A DNA stretch of 64,000 nt from Paenibacillus sp. MAEPY2 (GCF_000499205.1 NZ_AWUK01000004.1:124001-188000), one strand, 5' to 3'; counted from the stretch's first letter, positions 1 through 8,717 are shown. The notes: a model not told the origin generated them from the sequence alone. A program made the numbers and translations.

Positions 1-47
1 TGCTAAGCGGTAATACAAAAATACCAAAATGACGTGAACATTGTCAA
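1..47 (-). promoter_or_regulatory. Probable promoter and CIRCE edge of an off-window hrcA operon
   Basis: On the minus strand TTGACA (complement of 42-47) is followed after 18 bp by TATTTT (complement of 18-23). Bases 7-1 then read TTAGCA, the first six bases of the CIRCE element (TTAGCACTC-N9-GAGTGCTAA) bound by HrcA. The lepA-hemW-hrcA order of Bacillales predicts hrcA exactly here. Only six CIRCE bases lie inside the window, so the operator call is inference. Confidence 0.45.
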
Positions 48-132
48 GTCAGTTTGATGAGTACGCTCATCTATTTATAGTATAGACCAATGTCTCCAAG
101 ACATAACTAATTTACTGTACATCTCATGAATT

Positions 133-184
133 AAAAAGAACCGCAGGTGAGATAGAGTGTTACTCGGCTCAATCCATACGGTTC
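133..184 (-). terminator. Rho-independent terminator after the GNAT gene
   Basis: Minus-strand hairpin with GAACCG/CGGTTC at its base (+ strand 138-143 and 179-184), followed by TTTTT. It separates the lepA-hemW-GNAT transcript from the next operon. Confidence 0.6.
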
Positions 185-193
185 ATTCGTTTA

Positions 194-664
194 TCAGGCT
201 GAAATGTTCAACTCTTTCAATACGGCAATCTCATCACAGCAATCCTGTTTGCTGCAATGAACACAGTCCGTCCATACTTTTTCCGGGAAAATCTCCTTAT
301 CCACCACGGCAAAACCGTTTTTGAGAAAAAAGGATACTTCATATGTTAACGCCATGACCTTGGGAATCTGTTGTTTCTCCGCTTCCTCTACCAGCCGATC
401 CAGCAGCAGTGAGCCAATGCCCATGCCTTTGTGACCTTCGGAGATGCCGAGCGATCTGACTTCCACCAGATCATTGCCCAAACGGCAGAGAGATCCACAG
501 CCCACAACCTCACCATTCACTTCAGCTACGACAAAGTGATCCAGCTGCCGTTGCAGTACTTCCCGTGAACGCGGAAGCATGATCCCACTCTCTGCATAGC
601 CCTTAATCATTTCAAATAATGGTTCAACATCTTCCGGTACGGCTTTTCTGCATATGGCCGACAT
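194..664 (-). CDS. GNAT-family N-acetyltransferase
   Basis: A 156-residue single-domain GNAT acetyltransferase. Residues about 70-90 carry the beta4-alpha3 acetyl-CoA pyrophosphate loop (VRSLGIS followed by KGMGIGSLLL, an R/Q-x-x-G-x-G/A variant). The C-terminal part has a Cys-rich stretch (CVHCSKQDCC, about 134-143), as in small ArgA-like acetyltransferases of Gram-positive bacteria. The start is supported by AGGAGGAGAG eight bases upstream. It is the last gene of the lepA-hemW group and is closed by a terminator. An amino-acid acceptor is plausible from the ArgA-like look, but the substrate cannot be read from sequence. Confidence 0.8.
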   Translation of the reverse strand: MSAICRKAVPEDVEPLFEMIKGYAESGIMLPRSREVLQRQLDHFVVAEVNGEVVGCGSLCRLGNDLVEVRSLGISEGHKGMGIGSLLLDRLVEEAEKQQIPKVMALTYEVSFFLKNGFAVVDKEIFPEKVWTDCVHCSKQDCCDEIAVLKELNISA

Positions 665-725
665 CCAGCTCTCCTCCTATAGAAGCTTTCCAGAGGAAAG
701 CCGACTTCGTAGTTGTATAAATTAC

Positions 726-767
726 ACGCTCTGTAAAATCAATATGAATAAATATACAACAGAGCGT
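726..767. repeat. 9-bp perfect inverted repeat between hemW and the GNAT gene
   Basis: ACGCTCTGT (726-734) and ACAGAGCGT (759-767) are exact inverted copies around a 24-nt A/T-rich loop. No T-run follows on either strand, so a terminator is unlikely. It could be a processing or stability hairpin in the shared transcript, or an operator. Confidence 0.45.
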
Positions 768-780
768 ATAGAATTTCAAG

Positions 781-1965
781 CTACGAATTCAGCGATATGG
801 ACCCGATAAACTCGGCAAAAACATCATTTCCGAACAGGATGCCCTGTTCACTAAGCCGGAAGCCGTCTGGCGTCTTCTCCAGCAGTCCTGCATTCAACAT
901 TTTGCCCAAAGGCTTCGCAAACACTTCCTCCATAGGCTCCCCGAACTGATCGCTAAACCGTGAGGAGGAAGCACCCTCCAGCATTCTCAACCCAACCATC
1001 AGGTAATCTTCCATGGCCTCGGCGCGGCTGATTTCAAAATGATCGAGACGCGGCAGGCCTCCTTTGGAAGCTTCAACATACGGGTTTATACCTTTTATAT
1101 TCATATGGCGTTCGCGGCCTACATATCCATGTGCACCTGCACCCAGACCGTAATAGTCTTCATTGCGCCAGTACGTGATATTGTGACGGCTCTCGAAGCC
1201 GGGTTTGGCAAAGTTACTGATCTCGTATTGTCCGTAACCTGCTTCTTTCATACGCTTCATTAATAGAAGATACATTTGCAACTCGTCATCTTCATGAGGA
1301 AGCGGTAGCTGGTTCTTCTGATATAACGTATGGAAAAGAGTATTCTCCTCCACCTTCAGGCTGTATATGGAGTAATGCGGCAGATCCAGTTCCAGCGCTT
1401 TGTCGATACTTTCGTTCAGCATCTCGACAGTCTGGTTTGGCAAACCAAACATTAGGTCAATGGACAAGTTATGCAATCCAGCTGCTCGGGCATTTTCCAA
1501 ACTGCGGTATACATCATCTGTATTATGAATCCGGCCAATGCCTGTCAGCAGGTCATTTTGAAAAGCCTGTACCCCAAAGCTGACGCGGTTCACTCCGCCT
1601 TCTTTCATAACTGCGAGCTTCTCTGCATCGGTCGTGCCCGGGTTAGCTTCCATTGAAAACTCGATATCGTCTGCCCAGTTCGGGAAATAGGTTTTAACGG
1701 ACTTCAGGAATACGGCCATTTCGTCCGGTTTCAGTGCAGTCGGCGTTCCGCCGCCTACAAATATGGTTTTGATTTCTCCCGGCGGATTCGCTTTAACTGT
1801 ATGTTCCATCTCCCGTTCCAGCGCTTCAAGATATTGCATAACAGGCTGGTCCTTCAATACATAGGAGTTAAAATCGCAGTAGAAACATTTATTTGTGCAA
1901 AAGGGAATGTGAAGATACACCGCTTGGGGTGCACCTGTCTTCCGGCTGTGTGCTGCCAATGTCAT
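781..1965 (-). CDS. hemW: HemW, radical SAM heme chaperone
   Basis: 394 residues, normal for HemW (formerly annotated as oxygen-independent coproporphyrinogen oxidase HemN-like). The radical-SAM cluster motif C-x3-C-x2-C is at residues 23, 27 and 30 (PFCTNKCFYCDF), followed by the glycine-rich VGGGTP stretch and GVQAFQ. HemW proteins bind heme and hand it to acceptor proteins; most lack the extra cysteine typical of true HemN. An in-frame ATG lies 36 bases further upstream, but the chosen ATG has GAGGGGGA at a good distance, and HemW proteins begin close to this point. It lies downstream of lepA on the same strand, as in Bacillus. Confidence 0.92.
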   Translation of the reverse strand: MTLAAHSRKTGAPQAVYLHIPFCTNKCFYCDFNSYVLKDQPVMQYLEALEREMEHTVKANPPGEIKTIFVGGGTPTALKPDEMAVFLKSVKTYFPNWADDIEFSMEANPGTTDAEKLAVMKEGGVNRVSFGVQAFQNDLLTGIGRIHNTDDVYRSLENARAAGLHNLSIDLMFGLPNQTVEMLNESIDKALELDLPHYSIYSLKVEENTLFHTLYQKNQLPLPHEDDELQMYLLLMKRMKEAGYGQYEISNFAKPGFESRHNITYWRNEDYYGLGAGAHGYVGRERHMNIKGINPYVEASKGGLPRLDHFEISRAEAMEDYLMVGLRMLEGASSSRFSDQFGEPMEEVFAKPLGKMLNAGLLEKTPDGFRLSEQGILFGNDVFAEFIGSISLNS

Positions 1966-2069
1966 GGCAAGTCCCCCTCTATTTGAAAAAAGGAAAGCCA
2001 TCCGGCTTCCCTTTCAGCTTGGTTTATTGGTTATTCTGTGTTGTACCTCAAAAATTCGTTCATCCTTTC

Positions 2070-2170
2070 ATACACAAATTATTGATGTACCGAAAGGCTT
2101 CACGTGACGTTTGCAAGCAAACGTCTTTTTAAACGCATTCTCCGATACACAAAGCCTTGATGTACCCGAA
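2070..2170. repeat. Near-identical direct repeats flanking a perfect hairpin (lepA-hemW gap)
   Basis: Two copies of about 25 bp, 2070-2094 and 2145-2170, share ATACACAAA and TTGATGTACC. Between them lies the perfect palindrome GACGTTTGC-AA-GCAAACGTC (2106-2125) followed by TTTTT on the plus strand. The T-run faces away from the lepA-hemW transcript, so the hairpin is not a normal terminator for that operon. Function unknown. Confidence 0.5.
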
Positions 2171-2180
2171 GATTGCGTTC

Positions 2181-3995
2181 TTAATCATCAATTTTCAGCA
2201 CCGCCATGAACGCTTCCTGCGGCACCTCTACGTTACCAACCTGCTTCATCCGCTTCTTACCTTCCTTCTGCTTCTCAAGCAGTTTCCGTTTCCGCGAGAT
2301 GTCACCGCCATAACACTTGGCAAGTACGTTTTTGCGCATGGCTTTTACCGTTTCACGAGCAACGACCTTGGTACCTACAGATGCCTGAATTGGCACCTCG
2401 AACATTTGCCGTGGAATCAGCTCGCGCAGCTTCTCACAGACAATGCGTCCGCGGTTATAGGCACGGTCACGGTGAACGATGAAGGACAGAGCATCAACCT
2501 GTTCGCCATTAAGTACAATATCCATTTTCGCCAGATTGGACTGACGGTAACCGGACAGTTCATAATCCAGGGATGCATATCCTTTGGTGCCGGATTTCAA
2601 CTGGTCGAAGAAGTCATATACAATCTCGGACAACGGAATCTCATAGGTAATGGTAACCCGCGTGGTGTCCAGATATTCCATATTCACATATTCACCGCGT
2701 TTATTCTGACACAGCTCCATAATCGTACCTACATAATCATTCGGTACGATAATATCTGCCTTGACGTATGGTTCCTCGACGTAATCAATCCGTCCCACCT
2801 CAGGATAGTTGGATGGGTTGTCGATTCTCATCACTTCACCATTCGTTAAGGTTACATGATAGATTACACTTGGTGCAGTTGTGATCAACGGAATGTTAAA
2901 CTCCCGCTCGATCCGCTCCTGGATAACGTCCATGTGAAGCAGCCCAAGAAATCCACAACGGAATCCAAAACCGAGTGCACTGGATGTTTCCGGTTCAAAG
3001 CTCAGAGACGCATCGTTCAACTGCAATTTCTCAAGTGCTTCACGCAGGTCAACATAGTCCGATGTTTCAATCGGATAGAGACCGCAGTATACCATTGGAT
3101 TAATTTTGCGGTAGCCCGCCAGCGGTTCAAGCGTTGGATTTTTGGCGTCTGTTACCGTATCCCCGACTTGTGTATCGCCTACATGCCGGATACCTGCAAC
3201 GATAAATCCAACGTCCCCGACGTTCAGCTCGTCCACGATGGTCATGCGAGGTTTGAACGCTCCAACTTCAATCACTTCAAACGATTTACCTGTTGCCATC
3301 ATTTTGATTTTGGAACCCGATTTGATCATGCCATCGATCACACGCACATAGACGATTACACCTTTGTAAGGGTCATAGTGCGAGTCAAAAATCAGCGCTT
3401 TCAAAGGCTGGTCAGGATCACCTTGAGGTGCCGGTACACTCTGTACAACTTGCTCCAGAATCTCTTTAATTCCGATTCCTGCTTTGGCCGAAGCCAGAAC
3501 TGCATTGCTTGTATCCAAGCCAATGACATCTTCCACTTCCTGTTTCACCCGTTCAGGATCAGCACTTGGAAGGTCAATTTTGTTGATAACCGGTAAAATT
3601 TCAAGGTTGTTATCCAATGCCAGATACACGTTGGCAAGTGTTTGGGCTTCAATTCCCTGAGCCGCATCCACAACCAGCAGAGCACCTTCACATGCAGCAA
3701 GACTGCGTGAGACTTCATACGTGAAGTCTACGTGTCCCGGTGTATCAATCAGATTCAATAAATACTCTTCACCGTCATCTGCTTTGTAAGTCAAGGCTAC
3801 TGCTTGTAGCTTGATCGTTATTCCACGTTCGCGTTCAAGGTCCATCTTATCCAGAACTTGTTCCTGCATTTCACGTGAAGTGAGCGCACCTGTGTACTCC
3901 AAGATCCGGTCCGCAAGTGTTGATTTGCCGTGATCTATATGTGCAATAATAGAAAAGTTACGAATTTTACGTTGTCTTGCCCGAATGTCAGTCAT
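2181..3995 (-). CDS. lepA: Elongation factor 4 (LepA), ribosome back-translocating GTPase
   Basis: 604 residues, full length. The N-terminal GTPase domain shows the P-loop AHIDHGKST (about residues 18-26), DTPGH (G3) and NKID (G4). EF-G-like domains II, III and V follow, and the LepA-specific C-terminal domain ends with Lys/Arg-rich helices ([16 protein letters not shown]). LepA acts on translating ribosomes and affects elongation and initiation under ionic or cold stress. It is preceded by a strong promoter at 4033-4061 that carries an unusual palindrome, so it probably has transcription independent of spoIIP-yqxA. Confidence 0.97.
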   Translation of the reverse strand: MTDIRARQRKIRNFSIIAHIDHGKSTLADRILEYTGALTSREMQEQVLDKMDLERERGITIKLQAVALTYKADDGEEYLLNLIDTPGHVDFTYEVSRSLAACEGALLVVDAAQGIEAQTLANVYLALDNNLEILPVINKIDLPSADPERVKQEVEDVIGLDTSNAVLASAKAGIGIKEILEQVVQSVPAPQGDPDQPLKALIFDSHYDPYKGVIVYVRVIDGMIKSGSKIKMMATGKSFEVIEVGAFKPRMTIVDELNVGDVGFIVAGIRHVGDTQVGDTVTDAKNPTLEPLAGYRKINPMVYCGLYPIETSDYVDLREALEKLQLNDASLSFEPETSSALGFGFRCGFLGLLHMDVIQERIEREFNIPLITTAPSVIYHVTLTNGEVMRIDNPSNYPEVGRIDYVEEPYVKADIIVPNDYVGTIMELCQNKRGEYVNMEYLDTTRVTITYEIPLSEIVYDFFDQLKSGTKGYASLDYELSGYRQSNLAKMDIVLNGEQVDALSFIVHRDRAYNRGRIVCEKLRELIPRQMFEVPIQASVGTKVVARETVKAMRKNVLAKCYGGDISRKRKLLEKQKEGKKRMKQVGNVEVPQEAFMAVLKIDD

Positions 3996-4032
3996 TCCTT
4001 ACCCCCAGAAACAGCCTAGTGTCAATCACTTC

Positions 4033-4061
4033 ATTATAACAGTTGATGCAGGGTGCATCAA
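4033..4061 (-). promoter_or_regulatory. lepA promoter with embedded palindrome
   Basis: Minus-strand TTGATG (complement 4056-4061), 17-bp spacer, TATAAT (complement 4033-4038), the latter also preceded by TG (extended -10). The -35 and most of the spacer form the perfect palindrome TTGATGCA-CCC-TGCATCAA (4043-4061), as expected of a repressor site placed over the -35 box. Confidence 0.7.
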
Positions 4062-4141
4062 TCCCGCGTTGTCTCAACTTTATAATATGCGTCATATTCG
4101 CAAGCTCCCAAGGGTTTATTGTGCCTGTATTTCATCGTCTT

Positions 4142-4501
4142 TTATTCAGCGACTCCGCTAAATAAGGATACAACCCACTTCATTCCGTTATGAGACAGAT
4201 TTTGGAGAAGTCCTGCCGTTTTGTCGGCAAGCACGTCCACGGGTGCTTTACTCTGTTCTGCGCCAAGCACCTGACTCGGTGTCGGAACAGGTACAGCTGG
4301 AGGTTCTTTGACCTCCTGTTGTACGGGCTCGGTCGGAACAGATTCGGCAGACGGTGACACCGGCTGAGTTTTCACAACTGCAGGGTTGCCGGCCGAATCA
4401 TCGCCTCTATTAAAGTTGCTGCCTGCCAGCTGCATTCCAAACAGAACACCCAGCAACATTAATACACAGATGGAAAACAATCTTTTACCGAATCTGGACA
4501 C
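4142..4501 (-). CDS. yqxA: YqxA-like (DUF3679) small membrane-anchored protein
   Basis: 119 residues with an N-terminal membrane segment (about 8-27), a Pro/Glu/Val-rich linker (about 40-85) and a short amphipathic C-terminal helix. Its place between spoIIP and lepA is that of B. subtilis yqxA, and the layout (one TM, exported Pro-rich tail) fits that family. GTG start, with AGGAGGCGAGG 8-9 bases upstream; the overlapping ATG is out of frame. Function is unknown; linkage to spoIIP suggests the sporulating mother cell or forespore. Identification rests mostly on gene order. Confidence 0.72.
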   Translation of the reverse strand: MSRFGKRLFSICVLMLLGVLFGMQLAGSNFNRGDDSAGNPAVVKTQPVSPSAESVPTEPVQQEVKEPPAVPVPTPSQVLGAEQSKAPVDVLADKTAGLLQNLSHNGMKWVVSLFSGVAE

Positions 4502-4546
4502 ATTCCTCGCCTCCTGTTATATCTTTGATTCTTCTATTTAAGAATA

Positions 4547-5842
4547 CTAGCTGCCTTGAGATGTTTTTTCCGCACTCGCTTTGTCCACCTTCTGATCATC
4601 CCAGTACACCTCTGCAATCATGTCGGCGAGCACTTTGGATGTCCGCTCCAGTTCAGCAGCTGTATTGTCGATACCGCCAATCTCAATCAATATGCTGTTG
4701 GGTGAAAGCGTCTGGTTGTACTCGCCATTGTTGGCTCCGCCACCGTCCTTACCCCACACTCCGCGAGATACCCCTGGATATTTTGCTTCCAGCTTTTTAT
4801 GAATTTTCGCTGCAAAGGCTTCATTCTGCTGCCAGTTTGGATTTTCATGTCCAATAATAAAATATACTTTGGCATAGCCCAGATTATTAATGGTCGTCGT
4901 TGTTTTGTTATGACGCTGTGAGTCACGGTGAATGTCGATGAGGTACGTAAGATCGTCATTTTGAGCAAGTGCAGTTTTTACGGTCTGACGGGAGTATTTG
5001 TAGGAATAATTCCAGTTATAATCCTTGACCTTGGTCGGATAATCTTCCTGCGCGTGTTCCACGCCTATGCCCAGCTTCTCCAGACTGTCGGACAAATAGG
5101 TTCCCACTTGAAAAACATTGCCCGTAGATTTACCAGAGGAAGGATTGTCACTTTTCGTGCCCAAAAGTGGGTTGTATCCTTCACGTGGGTGGGAATGATA
5201 GACAAGGACCGCTTTTTTCCCTGTCGTTGGTGTGCTAGGTTCATTCTTCCCGCCACTCTGCGGTGGTGGATCTCCCTTGACTTCGCCATCCCCCGATCCC
5301 TGCGGATCGGATGGATCGGTATTATCCTGACCTGGCGGAACATGCTGCTCGCCACCTGACTTTCCACCGCCTGCGGAGGCGGTATCAATGAGTCCAGGAC
5401 CCGGCTGATAATCTTCTGGGGCTTCAGCCTTGGCGTTACCTGACCCCGGTCGAAGCAGTACGGGTTGATTGGAACCCATGCCTGGCATTTCTCTAGCAAT
5501 CAGGCTTTTGGGATCCTGCGGGTTCACATTCGTTAGCAGTTGAAATACAAACGAAGTGAGATTTTCACCAGAAAATGCAGAAGCCTGTTCCTTTTGAGTT
5601 AGATGCGGCATCTCCATGCCGAGCATGTCCACAAAAAAGCTGCTTGATACAGCTCCCGCAAATCCTTTCATAGTAGAGACTGGCGAGTTATTCAACCGCT
5701 TCTCTGCCATACCTCCCAGACCGAGGACTACAAAAAACAAGGCCGATATAATCATAAGCAACAACAACGTACGGCCCATGGCCAGCACGTGCAAACATCT
5801 TTTTTTCCATTTACCAATATTCCAGGCCAATATTTTGTTCAT
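4547..5842 (-). CDS. spoIIP: Stage II sporulation protein P, engulfment peptidoglycan hydrolase
   Basis: 431 residues from the ATG preceded by GGGAAGGAGA; the open frame extends 30 codons further but without a ribosome site. One membrane segment lies near residues 15-45, then a Gly/Pro/Asp/Ser-rich linker (about 140-210). The C-terminal SpoIIP amidase/endopeptidase domain contains VLVYHSHPREGYNP (first zinc/catalytic His), YLIDIHRDS and ILIEIGG near the end. With SpoIID and SpoIIM it thins septal peptidoglycan so the mother-cell membrane can engulf the forespore. It is followed by yqxA, 45 bp away. Expected sigma-E (and sigma-F) control is family knowledge; no clear promoter was identified. 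Confidence 0.95.
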   Translation of the reverse strand: MNKILAWNIGKWKKRCLHVLAMGRTLLLLMIISALFFVVLGLGGMAEKRLNNSPVSTMKGFAGAVSSSFFVDMLGMEMPHLTQKEQASAFSGENLTSFVFQLLTNVNPQDPKSLIAREMPGMGSNQPVLLRPGSGNAKAEAPEDYQPGPGLIDTASAGGGKSGGEQHVPPGQDNTDPSDPQGSGDGEVKGDPPPQSGGKNEPSTPTTGKKAVLVYHSHPREGYNPLLGTKSDNPSSGKSTGNVFQVGTYLSDSLEKLGIGVEHAQEDYPTKVKDYNWNYSYKYSRQTVKTALAQNDDLTYLIDIHRDSQRHNKTTTTINNLGYAKVYFIIGHENPNWQQNEAFAAKIHKKLEAKYPGVSRGVWGKDGGGANNGEYNQTLSPNSILIEIGGIDNTAAELERTSKVLADMIAEVYWDDQKVDKASAEKTSQGS

Positions 5843-5929
5843 TGCTTCTGTCTCCTTCCCTGCTGGACAACGCTTATACTTCAACTCTATGAGCCTGCCA
5901 GATTTGATAGAACAGGAAAAAGAAGATTG

Positions 5930-5962
5930 CACAAAAAAAAGAAAGTCCGATAGATTCGGACC
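5930..5962 (-). terminator. Terminator after gpr
   Basis: Minus-strand hairpin GTCCGA-atcta-TCGGAC (complement 5945-5961) followed by TTTCTTTTTTTT. It separates gpr from spoIIP. Confidence 0.8.
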
Positions 5963-6003
5963 TTCTTCTCAGGAGCCTCAAACATTTAACTTACAAATTC
6001 CAA

Positions 6004-7005
6004 TTAATGGGTGTAAGCAGCTACATTCTCAGCATTTACCGCATCATGGAGAGCTGCGTTCAGACCTGTTGCAATAATATTGGCAATATCTTCGACAAAT
6101 TCGTCGATTTCCTTGGGAGTTACAATCAGATCATGACCCAGCGGCTCCAATACTTCTTTTACTAAACTGAGGCGGTCATTTTCACCGATATCGTCCAGCA
6201 TGCCCATGATCTGTTTCGTCTGATCGGTCTCTTGTCTAAAATGAGTACGCATCATTTCAATGACGTTATTCACGATAGTGGACGCATAACATACGGTAGG
6301 CACACCGATGGCGATGCAGGGAACACCCAATATTTCACGTGTCAATCCACGTCGCTTATTGCCAATGCCCGAGCCAGGATGGATGCCGATGTCTGCGACC
6401 TGAATCGTTGTATTGACACGTTCCAGGGAGCGTGAGGCCAGCGCATCAATCGCAATGATTGCATCCGGCTTCGTCCGGTCCACAATCGCTTGCACGATGT
6501 CACTGGATTCAATACCTGTTGTGCCCAATACACCCGGCGCAATGGCACTGACTTCACGATAACCGGGTGCAACCTGATCCGGTACCAGTTCAAAATACTG
6601 GCGCGTAACCATTAAATTCTCCACCACCAGCGGACCCAGTGAATCGGGTGTGACGTTCAGGTTGCCCAAACCGACAATCAGCACCTTGGACGACTTGTTG
6701 ATGCCCGCCTTTGCCAAAAAATCTTCCATCTCTCGCGTAAATTCTGCAGCCACCCGTTCCTGAAGATCGGTATCCCCATTACGAAGCGAAGGGACCTCCA
6801 ATGTGACGTAGTGCCCCTTCACACGTCCAATGGCTGTAGCAGCTGCTTCATCCAGTACATCAATACGCGTGATAGTAATACCGTCTTTCTTTTCCACATC
6901 TTCCCGTAGTCCGGGAATCGTCTGTTTCTGCCCACCCTGAGCCATTTCCTTGGAGTCAATCGCCAAGTCGGTGCGAACTGCATAATTTTGCAAATCCAGT
7001 GTCAT
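6004..7005 (-). CDS. gpr: Germination protease GPR (SASP-specific aspartic-type endoprotease)
   Basis: 333 residues. GPR cleaves small acid-soluble spore proteins during germination and is made as a zymogen that removes a short N-terminal propeptide. Conserved segments are visible: VRTDLAIDS at the processing region (about 9-17), LIVGLGNLNVTPDSLGP, GTTGIESSDI, IAIDALASRS and HPGSGIGNKR. RBS GGGAGG stands before the ATG. A sigma-G/F-type promoter is seen at 7037-7067, fitting forespore expression. Neighbours rpsT and spoIIP match the conserved Bacillales order. Confidence 0.96.
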   Translation of the reverse strand: MTLDLQNYAVRTDLAIDSKEMAQGGQKQTIPGLREDVEKKDGITITRIDVLDEAAATAIGRVKGHYVTLEVPSLRNGDTDLQERVAAEFTREMEDFLAKAGINKSSKVLIVGLGNLNVTPDSLGPLVVENLMVTRQYFELVPDQVAPGYREVSAIAPGVLGTTGIESSDIVQAIVDRTKPDAIIAIDALASRSLERVNTTIQVADIGIHPGSGIGNKRRGLTREILGVPCIAIGVPTVCYASTIVNNVIEMMRTHFRQETDQTKQIMGMLDDIGENDRLSLVKEVLEPLGHDLIVTPKEIDEFVEDIANIIATGLNAALHDAVNAENVAAYTH

Positions 7006-7036
7006 CTGTCCCTGCCTCCCTTACCGCATTTGAGCA

Positions 7037-7067
7037 TATTGTGTGGGAAAATGGTGTGCTTTATGCA
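7037..7067 (-). promoter_or_regulatory. Candidate forespore (sigma-G/F) promoter of gpr
   Basis: Minus-strand TGCATA (complement 7062-7067), 18-bp spacer, CACAATA (complement 7037-7043), compared with the sigma-G consensus TGMATA-N17/18-CATACTA. It lies about 35 bp before the gpr ribosome site. Five of seven -10 bases match. Confidence 0.5.
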
Positions 7068-7095
7068 GCACTACCGAACATCATAGGAAAATTGG

Positions 7096-7124
7096 TTGCA
7101 ATTTGCATGCCAGCATGCTAGAAT
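7096..7124 (+). promoter_or_regulatory. rpsT promoter
   Basis: TTGCAA (7096-7101), 17-bp spacer, TAGAAT (7119-7124), about 55 bp before rpsT. The spacer contains the inverted repeat GCATG-CCA-GCATGC-like sequence, which may be incidental. Confidence 0.7.
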
Positions 7125-7180
7125 ATTTTAAGTTGTGAAACGTTTGTATTCATGCAAATGCCTTACAGGAGGTGAATGTA

Positions 7181-7453
7181 ATGCCAAACATCAAATCCGC
7201 TGTTAAACGCGTAAAAACGAGCGACAAGCGCCGCGCACTCAACGCTTCCCAGAAATCTGCACTCCGTACAGCTGTTAAAGCTGCTGATGCTGCTCTGGTA
7301 AGTAACGAAGTTGATACTGCAAAAGCTGCGATTCAAGCTGCTTCCAAAAAGCTGGACAAGGCTGTAACTAAAGGTCTGGTTCATAAAAATGCTGCAGCCC
7401 GCAAAAAGTCTCGCTTGGCGAAAAAACTGAACGCTCTTTCCGCACAAGCGTAA
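7181..7453 (+). CDS. rpsT: 30S ribosomal protein S20
   Basis: 90 residues, Lys/Ala-rich and all-helical, starting [13 protein letters not shown] with the typical [18 protein letters not shown]-terminal part. S20 binds 16S rRNA early in 30S assembly. The start is the ATG after AGGAGGTGAATGTA; an upstream in-frame codon adds three residues and is unlikely. It is monocistronic, with its own promoter and two terminators, and divergent from gpr. Confidence 0.97.
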   Translation: MPNIKSAVKRVKTSDKRRALNASQKSALRTAVKAADAALVSNEVDTAKAAIQAASKKLDKAVTKGLVHKNAAARKKSRLAKKLNALSAQA

Positions 7454-7479
7454 GAAGCGTTACTTATACGATCTAATGG

Positions 7480-7516
7480 AAAAATCCTGAACAGCAAGAG
7501 CTTTCAGGATTTTTTA
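7480..7516. terminator. Bidirectional terminator between rpsT and holA
   Basis: AAAAATCCTGAA (7480-7491) pairs with TTCAGGATTTTT (7503-7514). T-runs follow on both strands, so it can end rpsT on the plus strand and holA on the minus strand. Confidence 0.85.
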
Positions 7517-7549
7517 GTATCTGATTCTATAAGCCTCCCACATACAGAG

Positions 7550-7597
7550 CGGCCTCTATTCCGATGATCATACGATCAACGAAATAGAGGCCGTTTT
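7550..7597 (+). terminator. Second rpsT terminator
   Basis: Long stem CGGCCTCTATTTC-type (7550-7562 with 7581-7593), then TTTT on the plus strand. The minus strand lacks a T-run. Confidence 0.65.
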
Positions 7598-7618
7598 GTC
7601 TTACAGTTATATCTATGT

Positions 7619-8638
7619 TTATGCACCAAGCCTTAACAAGAACAGCTCCAATCCCAACACTTTATCCACTGCCCCCGTCTTCATCTGATAATCCAGTTCA
7701 CTGAGATGACTCAAAATCAGCCTTAAACGTTCCGCCTGAAATTTACGTGCCTGCTCGCCGGCGATCTTCACAGCGTACGGATGCAGACCAAGCTGGCTGG
7801 CAATCTGCTGTTGAGAGTAACTCTGCTGACCTAACTCTTTCACCTGGATCATGATTCGGAATTGACGGGCGATCAACGCTGCAATTTTGATGGGTTCTTC
7901 ACGCTGCTTCAGAAGCTCATAAAAAAGGCCCAAAGCCTTCTCCAGCCTCAAGTTAGCAAGCTCTTCCACCATTGCGAATACATTCTGCTCTGTACTTCGT
8001 GCCACCAGTGATTCGATATCCGCGCGTTTGATCGTGCCTCCGTTACCAGCGAACAGACACAACTTGTCCACTTCCGCAGATAACGTTTGCAGGCCTGTTC
8101 CTGCATAGCTCACAAGCGTGTCAGCCGCTCCAGCTTCAAAAGAAACATCCCGTTGCTTCGCCAGCTTTATAATCCAACTCAGCAGCTCCTCACCGCTCAG
8201 CGGAGCAAATGCAAGGACAACCGCTTGTTTCTTGGCTGCCTTCACCAGTTTTTTACGTTCATCCAGCTTATCCCCTTGTGCCAGGAAAACTATAGTACTA
8301 TAATCTGCCGGATTGTCCATATATGTAAGCAGTCGGTCAACTTGGTGATCAATTTTAGAATCCTTGCCCGCTGTAAACAAATTGGCATCGCGAACAATGA
8401 TAAGTTTACGTGGAACAAGAAAAGGAACCGTCTCCGCTTCTTCAATGACCACCTCCACAGCTGTTTCGGAGAGATCATATGGAATGATTGCAAAATCACG
8501 GTGTTCTTCTTCAATAACCTGTTCTTTTAACATATCCGTAAACTGCTGTATCTGGTATTTCTCCGTTCCGTACAGCACATATACCGGAGCCGTTTCCCCA
8601 CTACGTATTGCCTTTGTCGCACTCTTTACATCCATCAC
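7619..8638 (-). CDS. holA: DNA polymerase III subunit delta
   Basis: 339 residues, the usual length for the clamp-loader delta subunit, which opens the beta sliding clamp. The N-terminal AAA+-like region begins near APVYVLYGTEKYQ (about 17-29). Domain III ends with the helical collar, including LSELDYQMKTGAVD and LELFLLRL near the C terminus. The frame begins GTG-ATG; either may start, with GGGGGCACC just upstream. Gene position next to rpsT matches Bacillus yqeN/holA. Confidence 0.93.
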   Translation of the reverse strand: MMDVKSATKAIRSGETAPVYVLYGTEKYQIQQFTDMLKEQVIEEEHRDFAIIPYDLSETAVEVVIEEAETVPFLVPRKLIIVRDANLFTAGKDSKIDHQVDRLLTYMDNPADYSTIVFLAQGDKLDERKKLVKAAKKQAVVLAFAPLSGEELLSWIIKLAKQRDVSFEAGAADTLVSYAGTGLQTLSAEVDKLCLFAGNGGTIKRADIESLVARSTEQNVFAMVEELANLRLEKALGLFYELLKQREEPIKIAALIARQFRIMIQVKELGQQSYSQQQIASQLGLHPYAVKIAGEQARKFQAERLRLILSHLSELDYQMKTGAVDKVLGLELFLLRLGA

Positions 8639-8691
8639 GGTGCCCCCTTATCCTCTTATCCTACCAGAAAACGTGACAGACAACAAAGGGA

Positions 8692-8717
8692 CCTTACATC
8701 CGCTTAACGGATGAAGG
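8692..8717 (-). terminator. Weak hairpin upstream of holA
   Basis: CCTTCATCCG-TTAAG-CGGATGTAAGG on the minus strand, followed only by TCCCTTTGTT. It could be a poor terminator for the upstream sigma/anti-sigma operon or a leader structure. Confidence 0.35.

Noticed and set aside
2101..2150. Possible leader peptide ATG CGT TTA... between lepA and hemW
   Set aside because: The frame is made almost wholly of the hairpin arms, and the purine-rich site before it is too close to the ATG.
2157..2849. Long plus-strand open frame (230 codons)
   Set aside because: Runs antisense to lepA; lepA is certain, and this frame has no family features or ribosome site.
2856..3596. Plus-strand open frame of 246 codons
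   Set aside because: Also antisense to lepA, with His/Arg/Cys-rich nonsense composition.
7163..7447. Minus-strand frame over rpsT
   Set aside because: Exact antisense of ribosomal protein S20; no promoter or ribosome site.
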